DNA from: JBDTSW01 sp963799815
Lineage (GTDB): Bacteria > Actinomycetota > Thermoleophilia > Solirubrobacterales > 70-9
Length of the DNA: 64,000 bases
Direction of reading: 5' to 3'
Assembly: GCA_963799815.1 (NCBI GenBank)
Contig: CAWCYG010000001.1
Location: 186,001-250,000, forward strand
This document shows positions 27,266-35,332 of the stretch, in pieces. Numbering within the stretch: position 1 is the stretch's first letter; every line of letters starts with the position of its first letter. Both the position numbers and the translations under genes were made by a program. A model generated the notes under the pieces. It searched no databases. It was not told where the DNA came from and saw only the letters and a program-made list of their open reading frames with translations.

Positions 27266-28672
27266 TCAGCGGCCGACGGAGATGATCCGATCGAATCCAC
27301 CGCGGATGACCGTCGCCCAGGCACGCTTGGGGCCGAGCGCCGTTGACCACAGCGTGCCGCCTTTGCGCCCGCGAGCAAACACGGTGCGGCCGGCCCCTCC
27401 TCCTCGCAGGCGTTTCAGCATGAGCCGCTGGCGATCGCCGACTCGAACGTAGAGAAGATGATGCTCGGAGAGGCTGGGCGAATGGAGCCAGTCGAACTTC
27501 GACGAGACCACCCGGCCTCCATTCCCCTTCTTCAGAGCCTTCCGCACGATCGAGTTCCGGCCCTTCGAGGAGACCGAGTAGGCGATATGGCGGTCGGTGA
27601 TGCTCGGCATCCCGAGCCGCTCTCCCCGCCCTGCGCGCTTGATGCGCTTTTCGTTGTCCGGTGATTGCAGGTCGGCGATCTTGCGCGCCCTGATCTCGTC
27701 GCGCCCGCGCAGCTTGGCGCGCCAGGCAACCCACCGCCCGTTGATCGCGATCGCGTTGACGTGCGAGGCGGTCAGGTCGGCGAGCGGCTGGTAGGTGTCG
27801 GCGTCGAGGACGCGAATGCCGCCGCCGGCACGCACCGCAACGTAAGGCCCACCGATTGCCGGGTCCTTGCCGGGCAGCAGGTGGCGATGCCCTCCTCGTC
27901 GCACGTAGCCGGTCCGGTCAGGACCCTGATAGGCGAGACCTTTGCCATAGCCGGGATCGGCTCCGTGCCAGACCGCGACCCTCTCCGCTGCCGCGTTGCT
28001 CGAACCCACCAGCGCCGCGGCGGCGATGGCCAGGACCGCGGCATCGCCCAGCCGAAGGCCGCGATAGATGCCAGGGCGATCCGCCATGAGCTGGGTGACG
28101 CGCGCGCCGGCATCGGATGCCGCCAGTGGCGCCAGGCAGACGATCGGCAAGGCGCGGCCAACTCCGAAGGCAACACCGATCAGAGCGCCAGTCGCGGGCT
28201 CGCCCACGGCGAAGGACACCGCGGCGATCGCCCACACCCCGAAGGTGAGGACGAAGGTGGTGAAGCCCAGCCCGAGCAGGCCGCCGTAGAGCGCCGCGGC
28301 CAGGGGCATCGGCATCACCCGCCGCCAGTGCTCGGGGAGCTGGCGACGTATCTGCGGCACGATCGGCGTGCCCGCCGCCTCGAGCCCGGCGGCGCCAACC
28401 GCAATCAGCGCCGCGGCCACGTACGCGACGCGCGTGTCGGCGCCCAGCAGGAGCGAGCCGAGAGCCGCGAGCCCGCCGAAGGTCACAAGTCCCCCGACGA
28501 TGGCGCCAGGCAGGAACGAGGCGCACGCCGCGAGGGTTGTCCTTCGCCCGCCGGTATGGCCGGTCGGCCCGATCGTCTCCACCATCGAGAAGCCGCATGG
28601 CGACCAGGTGCCCGTGAAACCCACGAGCAGCGCGGCTGCGATCAGGATCAGCTCCAGGGGCCCGAGCTCCAT
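27266..28672 (-). CDS. CcdA/DsbD-like membrane protein fused to propeller-like extracytoplasmic domain
   Basis: 468 residues from the ATG at 28672, which overlaps the preceding stop as TGATG. Residues ~1-240 have about six hydrophobic helices and begin LELILIAAALLVGFTGTWSPCGFSMVETIGPTGHTGG. The 'SPCG' in the first loop resembles the CcdA/DsbD thiol-electron transfer family, although only one cysteine is obvious there. Residues ~245-468 are repetitive beta-rich segments (YVAVRAGGGIRVLDADTYQPLADL, NGRWVAWRAKLRGRDEIRARKI, DRHIAYSVSSKGRNSIVRK, EHHLLYVRVGDRQRLMLKRL) suggesting a beta-propeller. It is the third gene of the Mau-like cassette. I do not know this fusion from a characterised system. 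Confidence 0.7.
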   Translation of the reverse strand: MELGPLELILIAAALLVGFTGTWSPCGFSMVETIGPTGHTGGRRTTLAACASFLPGAIVGGLVTFGGLAALGSLLLGADTRVAYVAAALIAVGAAGLEAAGTPIVPQIRRQLPEHWRRVMPMPLAAALYGGLLGLGFTTFVLTFGVWAIAAVSFAVGEPATGALIGVAFGVGRALPIVCLAPLAASDAGARVTQLMADRPGIYRGLRLGDAAVLAIAAAALVGSSNAAAERVAVWHGADPGYGKGLAYQGPDRTGYVRRGGHRHLLPGKDPAIGGPYVAVRAGGGIRVLDADTYQPLADLTASHVNAIAINGRWVAWRAKLRGRDEIRARKIADLQSPDNEKRIKRAGRGERLGMPSITDRHIAYSVSSKGRNSIVRKALKKGNGGRVVSSKFDWLHSPSLSEHHLLYVRVGDRQRLMLKRLRGGGAGRTVFARGRKGGTLWSTALGPKRAWATVIRGGFDRIISVGR

Positions 28673-29283
28673 CAGCACGGGACCTTCGTTTGGAAGTACA
28701 TGACGCAGAAGACCTTGCGGCCGCTGTAGCAGTAGCCCGTGAGCGCGGCATCTCCGTTGATGCGACGATCGGACTGGGAGCAGCAGTCCACGAGCTTGCG
28801 CACGCGCCCCCCGCAGCAGCGGTACCAGCCGCCGTCGACCGTCGTGTTCAGGTTGAACTTCTCGGCCGTGAGGTGCTCGCAGACCTTGGTACGCGGCGCC
28901 GGCGGCAGCGGATGGCCGTCGGGGTCCTCCTTCGCCTTGCCGTTACTCGAGACCGGGACGCCGGAACCGTTGATGAGCCGGCCCAGGTTGTCGACCGGCT
29001 TGCCGTCGGAGGCGCGGAGCGGGTAGCCCTTCGAGTCGATTCGTGGCGTCCCCACCGGGTGTGGGCAGGAGCCGGTGGTGAAGATGTGCCCGCAGAAGTG
29101 GAAAGCATCGGCCTCGCCGGGCTTGACGGCCCGGGCCACGAGCCCGCCAGCCGTAAGCGCCGTGACGGCAGCTCCCACGCGGGCCAGGAATCCGCGGCGC
29201 GAGCTGTTCGCGGCCAGCGACTCAACCACCTGCTCGACGCGCGCGGCTCCGCGGTCGGCGCCCTCACCTGGTTCAGCGGACAC
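28672..29283 (-). CDS. Tat-exported Cys-rich protein related to methylamine dehydrogenase small subunit
   Basis: 203 residues from a GTG start. The twin-arginine signal SSRRGFLARVGAAVTALTAGGLVARA (about 30-55) points to export of a folded protein. The mature part has ten cysteines (FHFC, GSC, KVC, RCC, DCC, GYC, VFC, VPC). The C-terminal block GWYRCCGGRVRKLVDCCS ... TGYCYSGRKVFCVMYFQ resembles the MauA light chain around its two cofactor tryptophans. By eye the first Trp is kept, but the second aligns with Phe in KVFCV, so tryptophan tryptophylquinone seems unlikely. It overlaps the upstream MauE fusion by 11 bases. Function unknown; a redox carrier is an inference. Confidence 0.72.
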   Translation of the reverse strand: MSAEPGEGADRGAARVEQVVESLAANSSRRGFLARVGAAVTALTAGGLVARAVKPGEADAFHFCGHIFTTGSCPHPVGTPRIDSKGYPLRASDGKPVDNLGRLINGSGVPVSSNGKAKEDPDGHPLPPAPRTKVCEHLTAEKFNLNTTVDGGWYRCCGGRVRKLVDCCSQSDRRINGDAALTGYCYSGRKVFCVMYFQTKVPC

Positions 29284-30187
29284 CGGCCACCCCCGCGACC
29301 GGGCCCTCGGCGCGCCTGCGCTCGGCAGCGCCAAGCACGCTCTCGAGCTGGGCCAGGTTGTTGAAGGTCCCCTTGGCGAGCACCGTGCCGTCCAGATCGA
29401 TCGCGAGCGCGTAGGGGCTGCCGGGGACCGCAAGCTCGTTCCACACCTCGGGTTCGGACTCCTCCTCGAACGTCCTGACGGCAACGATCGGGTCCCGCGC
29501 CAAGGACTCGACCGCGGGCTCGAGCCCGTGGCAGACATGGCAGCCTGCCGACGTGAACACCGCCAGGGCGAGCTCAGCCTGCGGGCCGGGCTCGAAGGCG
29601 TCCGCCAGGTCCGTGCGCGATCCGAGTGGCGGCCCCTCCTCCTCGATCTCCAGCGCCGAGCTCGGGCCCAGGCGCAGGCGCAGCATGCCCACCTCGCGCG
29701 CGAGCGCCAGGGTGACCACGGTCAATCCGGCGACGGCGAGCAGGGCTGTCGCGAGGCCGAGACCGAGCCACTGGTCCGTCGAAAGTCGCTCGTCGGGAAG
29801 CAGTGGCAGAGCCGCGAAGCCGACCGCGAGCAGGGCGTTGCGGGCGACCGCGGCCCAGCTCACGGTCGAGCGGGCGCCGAAGCAGGCGCATGGAGCCCCG
29901 GCCCGGCCTCGGAGGATCGCACTCACCATCGTCGTGGCGAAGAGGGCCATGAGCGCCGCCGCGAGCCAGGCGGCGGTGTCGGACCCCGCGGCGACCGCCG
30001 CTCCCAGCCCAAGCTCGGTCGCCACCAAGAGGCTCCACACCAGCGCTTGCACGCGCTGCCCCGAGAACCCGAACGTGGCCAGCGCAGCGCGGCTGGTGGC
30101 CGGACTCGCGAGCTTCGCCATCGCCGCCGCGATCAGCACCGCCCCCGCTCCAAGCCTTAGTCCCTCTGCCAGCAAAGCTGATCGCAC
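29273..30187 (-). CDS. MauE-like membrane protein fused to thioredoxin-like domain
   Basis: 304 residues. The N-terminal half (about 1-165) has four membrane helices with AMAKLASPATSRAALATFGF and GAPCACFGARSTVSW, the MauE/DoxX-like signature including the CxCFG motif. The C-terminal half (about 200-300) is thioredoxin-like: LALAVFTSAGCHVCHGLEPAVESLARD, with a CHVC active site, then a cis-Pro-like VPGSPYALAIDLDGTVLAKGTFNNLAQLESVL. In methylotrophs separate MauE and MauD proteins form disulfides in the MADH light chain; here the two are one polypeptide. It heads the three-gene cassette. Confidence 0.82.
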   Translation of the reverse strand: MRSALLAEGLRLGAGAVLIAAAMAKLASPATSRAALATFGFSGQRVQALVWSLLVATELGLGAAVAAGSDTAAWLAAALMALFATTMVSAILRGRAGAPCACFGARSTVSWAAVARNALLAVGFAALPLLPDERLSTDQWLGLGLATALLAVAGLTVVTLALAREVGMLRLRLGPSSALEIEEEGPPLGSRTDLADAFEPGPQAELALAVFTSAGCHVCHGLEPAVESLARDPIVAVRTFEEESEPEVWNELAVPGSPYALAIDLDGTVLAKGTFNNLAQLESVLGAAERRRAEGPVAGVAGVR

Positions 30188-30290
30188 GGTACCAGCGCGG
30201 CAGGCGCGGCACCGTCAGGTCCTCGCGAGCCGGAGGCGCGGCTCCTCGCTATTCTTGAGTCTTCCAGTCAAGAAGACGAGGAGAGACCAG

Positions 30291-30779
30291 ATGCCAACCA
30301 TTGCGATCATCGGCGGGGGCACCGGAGGACACTTCCTCGCTGCCCGCCTGCTCGAGAAGGCCGATGACGGCCAACGTCTACACGTGACTCTTGTCGAGGG
30401 AAGCGGGCGCGCCGGCCAACACCTGCGCCGCATCGTGCGTGACGCCGAGCGCACCGCCCCTGGTGCCTTCCTGACCCGCATGCGCGGCGAGGCCATCAGC
30501 ATCGCCGAGCTCTCCGACGGCGCGGGAGTCCGCGTGGGCCTGCGAACGGGTCGCGTGCTCGACGTCGATCGAGCCATCCTCATCGCGGGCAGCGTTGCCG
30601 CTGATGGCTTCGACCCCGACGCGCTCGCCGGGCTCCGTCTGGTCTACTCCCTGATCTCGGAGGCTCCCGCCGGCGAGTTGAGTGGGGCGGCGGCGGAGCT
30701 CGCCGCCGAGCTGCTGGACGGCCTTCAGACCACGCCGGTCGAGAACCGCGAATCGGTCGCCAGCTCTCGGGCCGACTAG
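30291..30779 (+). CDS. Compact Rossmann-fold (FAD/NAD-binding-like) protein
   Basis: 162 residues; ATG preceded by GAGGAGAG. The N-terminus IAIIGGGTGGHFLAARLLEKADDGQRLHVTLVEGSGRAGQ has the GxGxxG dinucleotide fingerprint and the acidic end of strand 2. A second block, GEAISIAELSDGAGVRVGLRTGRVLDVDRAILIAGSV, looks like the beta-strand region that leads to the 'ATG' turn of FAD/NAD(P)-binding oxidoreductases. The protein is less than half the usual length and lacks a substrate domain. It may be a true miniature family or a remnant with an internal deletion. It overlaps the convergent nadA stop by 4 bases. Confidence 0.55.
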   Translation: MPTIAIIGGGTGGHFLAARLLEKADDGQRLHVTLVEGSGRAGQHLRRIVRDAERTAPGAFLTRMRGEAISIAELSDGAGVRVGLRTGRVLDVDRAILIAGSVAADGFDPDALAGLRLVYSLISEAPAGELSGAAAELAAELLDGLQTTPVENRESVASSRAD

Positions 30780-31810
30780 CCGATCGCGACCATGCGCTCG
30801 ATGGGCACTCGGGCGCGCTCGGCCAACTCGGGCGGCACCTTCACCTCGAACTTCATCTCGCGCAGCGAGTCGCGGAGCTTCGGCAGCGTGATCATCTTCA
30901 TGTACTTGCAGAAGGCCATTCGGTTGGCCTCGACCAGGTTGGCCTCGGGGGCTGCCTGCTGGAGCGGGTAGAGCATGCCCGTCTCGGTGGCGACGATGAA
31001 CTCGCCGTCCGGATTGGCTTCGACGTGGTTCAGCATGCCCGACGTGGAGAGCATGTGGACGCCCTCCGAAGCGATGTCGCCGGACGCCACGTACTCGAGC
31101 GCTTGAGTCGAGCACCCGCACTCCGGGTGGATCAGGAACTCGGCCTCCGGGTGCTCGGCGCGAACCTCGGTGATGTCCGCGGGGCGGATGCCGGCGTGGA
31201 CGTGGCACTCGCCGTCCCACACGTGGAACCGCGCATAGCGCTCCGGGTCGTCAGGAAGGCCCAGTTCGCGCGCCACGAACGAGCCCAGCCACATGTCGGG
31301 GCCGAAGAGGATCTCGGTCTCGGGACCGTGATCGGACCAGATGTGCTCGACGACCTTGACCGCGTTCGAGGAGGTGCAGCAGTAGTCCGTCTCGGCCTTC
31401 ACCTCGGCTGAGGTGTTGACGTACATCACGACTACGGCGCCCGGGTGCTTGGCCTTCCACTCACGCAGCTGCGGGGCCGTGATCGAGTCCGAGAGCGAGC
31501 AGCCTGCGTCGAGGTCGGGAATGAGCACCGTCTTCTCCGGCGAGAGCACCGAGGCCGTCTCGGCCATGAAGTGCACCCCGCAGAACGCAATCACCGCGGC
31601 GTCGGTCGCCGCCGCCTCGCGCGAAAGCTGGAGGGAGTCGCCAGTGAGGTCCGCCACATCCTGGACCTCGGGCACCTGGTAGTTGTGGGCGAGGATGACC
31701 GCGTCGCGCTCGAGGGCGAGTGCGCGGACCTCATCGGACATGCGGGCGATCTCCTCGAAGGATAGGTCGATATGGGTGTTCGGCTGAACTGTCGGGAGCC
31801 TGACGCTCAT
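30776..31810 (-). CDS. nadA: Quinolinate synthase NadA
   Basis: 344 residues from the ATG at 31810, chosen because GAGGAG lies 5 bases upstream. The three [4Fe-4S] cysteines are in AFCGVHFMAET, YCCTSSNAV and HPECGCSTQ. Substrate motifs HNYQVPEVQDVADLTGDSLQLS and DMWLGSFVA are present. It condenses iminoaspartate with dihydroxyacetone phosphate to give quinolinate in NAD synthesis. nadC lies 1.5 kb further upstream on the same strand; no nadB (L-aspartate oxidase) is seen in the window. It is divergent from the fpg-like gene. Confidence 0.95.
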   Translation of the reverse strand: MSVRLPTVQPNTHIDLSFEEIARMSDEVRALALERDAVILAHNYQVPEVQDVADLTGDSLQLSREAAATDAAVIAFCGVHFMAETASVLSPEKTVLIPDLDAGCSLSDSITAPQLREWKAKHPGAVVVMYVNTSAEVKAETDYCCTSSNAVKVVEHIWSDHGPETEILFGPDMWLGSFVARELGLPDDPERYARFHVWDGECHVHAGIRPADITEVRAEHPEAEFLIHPECGCSTQALEYVASGDIASEGVHMLSTSGMLNHVEANPDGEFIVATETGMLYPLQQAAPEANLVEANRMAFCKYMKMITLPKLRDSLREMKFEVKVPPELAERARVPIERMVAIG

Positions 31811-31836
31811 GACGCTCCTCACCAAATCCTCTTATG

Positions 31837-31883
31837 TTCGCCGGCCCGTGCCGGCCCCTTGGCCGGCCTCAAACCGAGGCGAA
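31837..31883. promoter_or_regulatory. Stem-loop in the nadA/fpg divergent intergenic region
   Basis: An inner perfect hairpin GCCGGCC-CCTT-GGCCGGC (31850-31867) is enclosed by TTCGCC/GGCGAA (31837-31842 and 31878-31883). It would lie in the leader of nadA, 27 bases before the start codon, and could act as an attenuator or a repressor site. The role is not established. Confidence 0.35.
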
Positions 31884-31910
31884 TGAACTGCCTACATTCT
31901 AAAGGACACG

Positions 31911-32768
31911 ATGCCTGAGCTGCCGGAAGTTGAAATCGCGGTGCGCCGCCTCGGCTCCGCGCTCGAGGGCGCCGAGGTCGAGTCGGCGATGGCGCCCGGC
32001 ATGGTGGCGCTCAAGAGCATCGATCCGCCGCTGCGGGCGCTTACGGGCATGACCGTGGAGGGAACGCGCCGGGTCGGCAAGATGCCGGTGATTCGCTTCG
32101 CCGGAAGCGATCAGCCGTTGGAGCTCCTGGTGCACCTGATGTCCGCGGGCCGCCTACAGATCTTCGAGAAGAAGGCTTCGATGAAAGATCGCGCATCCCG
32201 GGTGCTGATTCGCCTCACTGACGGGCGGGAGCTGCGCCTGCGCGAGTTCGGGACCAAGCAACGAGCATGGGCCAAGCTCCTCCGTGACGGGGAGGTCGAG
32301 AGCGATGAGATGGTCGCAACGCTGGGGCCCGAGGCCTGGCCGTCGCCGCCCCTGCCCGAGCTCGCGACAGCGGTGGATCAACCACGAGGCCTTCACCCGC
32401 TCCTGCGCGACCAGCGCGCGATCGCGGGCATCGGCCGCAGCTGGGTCGACGAGATTCTGTGGGAGGCGCGGCTCGCACCGTTCAAGAAGGGCTCCGAGCT
32501 GAGCGATGAGGAAGTTGGACGGCTATACGACGGCCTGGCTGTGCTCGGGGGCGCAATCGAGCACTACGAGGAAGTTGTGGGCGATGAGGTCCCCAACAAG
32601 ATGCCGATGCCGCTCAAGGTGCACAGGCGCGAGGGAGAGCCATGCCCGCGCTGCGGCACCACGATCGAGGCCGTCTTCTTCTCGGAGCACCAGATGAACT
32701 ACTGCCCGACCGAGCAGACCGACGGCAAGATCTACAAGGACCGCCGCCTCTCTCGACTACTGAAGTAG
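31911..32768 (+). CDS. Fpg/Nei family DNA glycosylase with altered zinc finger
   Basis: 285 residues. It starts MPELPEVE, giving the catalytic Pro1-Glu2, and Lys57 is in RRVGKMPVIRF. The central H2TH domain includes DQRAIAGIGRSWVDEILWEARLAPFKKGSELSDEE. The C-terminal finger reads CPRCGTTIEAVFFSEHQMNYCPTEQ: three zinc cysteines are present, but the fourth is replaced (CPTE instead of CPxC). The following DGKIYKDRRLSRLLK tail is typical of the actinobacterial subgroup. Such enzymes remove oxidised purines or pyrimidines and nick the strand. Base preference cannot be given. Confidence 0.88.
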   Translation: MPELPEVEIAVRRLGSALEGAEVESAMAPGMVALKSIDPPLRALTGMTVEGTRRVGKMPVIRFAGSDQPLELLVHLMSAGRLQIFEKKASMKDRASRVLIRLTDGRELRLREFGTKQRAWAKLLRDGEVESDEMVATLGPEAWPSPPLPELATAVDQPRGLHPLLRDQRAIAGIGRSWVDEILWEARLAPFKKGSELSDEEVGRLYDGLAVLGGAIEHYEEVVGDEVPNKMPMPLKVHRREGEPCPRCGTTIEAVFFSEHQMNYCPTEQTDGKIYKDRRLSRLLK

Positions 32769-32781
32769 CGAAAAGGCCCGC

Positions 32782-33246
32782 TCAGGTCTCGCCGTCGAAG
32801 TAGTCGACGTTGCTCGAGCGGCGGACCATCACCTTCTCGTCCCTGCTGACCCAGAGGCCGACCTTGTCGCTGTCGGGATAGGTCGTCGCGGCCGGGTGAA
32901 GGACGGGTGACCACATGAGCACGCGCGCCGTTTCCTCGCCGTCGTTTTGAATTCGATGCGCCCCCTCGGGGCCCGTCGTAAAGAAGACGAGGTCCCACGG
33001 CTCGAGCTCGTGGGTCCCGTCGGGATCGCGCAGGGTCGGCCGGCCCTCGAGTACAAGCAGCCACTCCTCCTCCACGTGCTCGTAGTGGTACGGGCATACC
33101 GCCTGACCCGGTGGTAGCTCGTAGACGCTGGTCCCCGTGACCTTTGCTCCGAGCGAGGGCCCTGGCCGCGCCATCCCTGCCCGGAAGCCCTCGGGATCGT
33201 CGGAGTCGTACTCGAACGACGGGGTCGCGATGTTGACGCGCTTCAT
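32782..33246 (-). CDS. Cupin domain protein
   Basis: 154 residues from the ATG at 33246 (a GTG lies three codons upstream). The cupin motif 1 is ACPYHYEHVEEEWLLVLEG-like (CPYHYEHVEEEWLLVLEGRPTLRD), with metal ligands His, His and Glu. Motif 2 is PEGAHRIQNDGEETARVLM. FEYDSDDPEGFRAGMARPGPSLGAKVTGTSVYELPPGQ is the conserved lead-in of a family of small actinobacterial cupins. It probably binds a metal and a small ligand; no reaction can be assigned. It lies alone between fpg-like and nadC. Confidence 0.83.
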   Translation of the reverse strand: MKRVNIATPSFEYDSDDPEGFRAGMARPGPSLGAKVTGTSVYELPPGQAVCPYHYEHVEEEWLLVLEGRPTLRDPDGTHELEPWDLVFFTTGPEGAHRIQNDGEETARVLMWSPVLHPAATTYPDSDKVGLWVSRDEKVMVRRSSNVDYFDGET

Positions 33247-33335
33247 GGACGACACTCTAAGAGGAGTGCGCGAGCTGCAGCCATCCTGGCGCCGTCTGCG
33301 CTCGTGCCAGGAACCCGCGTGGGCTCGCCGTCCGT

Positions 33336-34172
33336 CTAATCCGGCTCCATCAACAGGCTGAGGTCGAATGACGGCGCCGAGTGGGTGAGGGCGCCGACCG
33401 AGATGAAGTCAACTCCGGTGGCTGCGACTGCGGCCACGTTCTCCAGGGTGATCCCCCCCGATGCCTCGAGCTCCGCGTCCCCGCTCGCATCACGGGCAGC
33501 AACGGCGTCGCGGAGTCCCTGCTCGTCCATGTTGTCGAGTAGGAGCCGGTCGGCGCCGGCCCCGAGCGCGGCGCCGACGTCGGCGGCGTCGCGGCATTCC
33601 ACCTCGATGACCAGCTCCGGCTGCGCCTCGCGGGCGCGGCCAACCGCCGCTGCCACCCCGCCCGCGAACGCAGCGTGGTTTTCCTTGATCAGGATCGCGT
33701 CGTGGAGGCCCATGCGGTGGTTGGTGCCCCCACCCGCGGCGACCGCCGCCTTTTCGAGTGAGCGCAGTCCGGGCGTCGTCTTGCGCGTATCGAGGATTCG
33801 GGCGCCGGTTCCCGCGACCTTGGCGACGAACTCGGCGGTCATGGTGGCGATGCCGGAGAGGTGACCGAGAAAGTTGAGCGCGGTGCGCTCGGCGGCAAGG
33901 AGCCCCCTCGCCGGTCCGACGACGAGCGCCACATCGCTGGGGACGTCGTCGCGCCACTCGCCCTCGGCTGCCAGGCGGTCGAAACCCGCGGCACCCGCCT
34001 GCCGGAACGCCTCCTCTGCTGCGTCGAAGCCGAAGAGGACGCCGGCCTGTTTTTTGATCAACCGAGCCCGTCCCGTGGCCGCCTCCGCGACGACTGCCAC
34101 GGCCGTGACGTCGCCGGGCCCGATGTCCTCGGCGAGCGCCCGCCTCACTACCTCCCGCAGCGCTGGCTCCAT
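33336..34172 (-). CDS. nadC: Nicotinate-nucleotide diphosphorylase (carboxylating) NadC
   Basis: 278 residues from the ATG at 34172, overlapping the FIST gene stop as TGATG. Family motifs: ALAEDIGPGDVTA near the N-terminus, AERTALNFLGHLSGIATMTAEFV, ILDTRKTTPGLRSLEKAAVAAGGGTNHRMGLHDAILIKENH (quinolinate and PRPP site), and VDFISVGALTHSAPSFDLSL at the C-terminus. It converts quinolinate and PRPP to nicotinate mononucleotide, following NadA. Confidence 0.95.
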   Translation of the reverse strand: MEPALREVVRRALAEDIGPGDVTAVAVVAEAATGRARLIKKQAGVLFGFDAAEEAFRQAGAAGFDRLAAEGEWRDDVPSDVALVVGPARGLLAAERTALNFLGHLSGIATMTAEFVAKVAGTGARILDTRKTTPGLRSLEKAAVAAGGGTNHRMGLHDAILIKENHAAFAGGVAAAVGRAREAQPELVIEVECRDAADVGAALGAGADRLLLDNMDEQGLRDAVAARDASGDAELEASGGITLENVAAVAATGVDFISVGALTHSAPSFDLSLLMEPD

Positions 34173-35332
34173 CACTCCGCGAAGAGCGCCATCGTCGCGG
34201 TGAATCCGTGCAGGAAGTTGCGGCCTCCGACGGGCCCGATCTCCCCCGCGCAGAAGAATCCGCCGACCGGCGCGCCCAGCGCATCTCCGATCGTGGTGGC
34301 ATCGTGATCGGGGACGGAGAACATGTGCGCTCCGCGCCCGTTACAGGTGAAGAGCAGTGCCCCTGCCGCCTGCGACCGGCCCAGGGCTCCGGCGTGCACA
34401 CGCAAGGCCTCGCGCAGGTCCTCGTCGGCCGAGGCACCGTCGCGCACGTGCATGCGAACGGTCTGACCAACGCGAACCCGCTCGCCGATCGCGATCGCTC
34501 CGGCCTCGGGATCAGCTCCGATCACCGGGCGTACGAGGAAGTCGCCGCGTTCGTAGTCTGGCTGGTTCTCATCGATCACGATCCCGAGCATGAGGCCCCC
34601 GCCTGCGAGCTCCTGTTCACGTGGCGTCAGGGAGCCGATCGCCTCGCGCAGACGCTCGATCGCGGGCGCCGAGGCAAGCTCGGAGATCACATTGCCCTCC
34701 GCGGCCGTGATCGTCATCTCCGGGCCCACCGGCGTTGCCCCCTGCGATACGCACGGCAGCAACGAGACCCCCGAGATCGAGCATGCGACCGCGCCCTCGC
34801 CCACCACCTCGCCGTCGCGAAAGAGCGCGGCGGAGCCCGCCGCGGCGGCGCTCGCGAGTCCACCCAGGACCGGGACGCCCGGGCGGTCGGAGTTCATGCG
34901 AGAAAGCAGCAGCTCCGCGGCAAACGTGTGGGGATCGGCGAGCACGATCAGCGTCTCGCCACCCTCCTCATACGCCTCGCGGTACCCGTGGAGGGCGGGT
35001 GGCTCGCCCTCCCGGACCTCCACGCGGAAGGTGTGAGTGGCGATACGGGCTTCGGGCAGGCTTGCCGCCCAGACGACAGCGCCGTGACCCTCCTCGAGCT
35101 CGCGGCCCGGGCCCACCACTCCACCCGCGCCGCAGCCGATCAGGTTCGCTGGCTCAAGTGTGCCCTGCACGGCCTCGAGCAAGGGTGCCGCCTGCATCAG
35201 GTGCGGGGCGGCCGCGAAGATGAGGCAGAGGTCGCACGGGGCGTCGATGCCCAGCTTCGCCTCGGTCGCTGCCTCCGAGAACGCCGCCACCGCGTCGACG
35301 GAGTCGGAGACGCCCACGGCGATCCGCGTCAT
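34172..35332 (-). CDS. FIST domain signal-sensing protein
   Basis: 386 residues from the ATG at 35332, which overlaps the prfB stop (ATGA). The FIST_N region (about 30-215) includes LCLIFAAAPHLMQAAPLLEAVQGTLEPANLIGCGAGGVVG and LLLSRMNSDRPGVPVLGGLASAAAAG. FIST_C (about 220-370) ends with AAGALLFTCNGRGAHMF, GGFFCAGEIGPVGGRNFLHGFTATM. FIST proteins are thought to bind small ligands such as amino acids. It has no attached output domain. Its position between prfB and nadC looks like a shared transcript rather than a functional link. Confidence 0.88.
   Translation of the reverse strand: MTRIAVGVSDSVDAVAAFSEAATEAKLGIDAPCDLCLIFAAAPHLMQAAPLLEAVQGTLEPANLIGCGAGGVVGPGRELEEGHGAVVWAASLPEARIATHTFRVEVREGEPPALHGYREAYEEGGETLIVLADPHTFAAELLLSRMNSDRPGVPVLGGLASAAAAGSAALFRDGEVVGEGAVACSISGVSLLPCVSQGATPVGPEMTITAAEGNVISELASAPAIERLREAIGSLTPREQELAGGGLMLGIVIDENQPDYERGDFLVRPVIGADPEAGAIAIGERVRVGQTVRMHVRDGASADEDLREALRVHAGALGRSQAAGALLFTCNGRGAHMFSVPDHDATTIGDALGAPVGGFFCAGEIGPVGGRNFLHGFTATMALFAE

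Noticed and set aside
28672..29283. Annotation as a true methylamine dehydrogenase small subunit
   Set aside because: The second cofactor Trp seems absent and no heavy-chain (MauB) gene is adjacent, so only relatedness is claimed.
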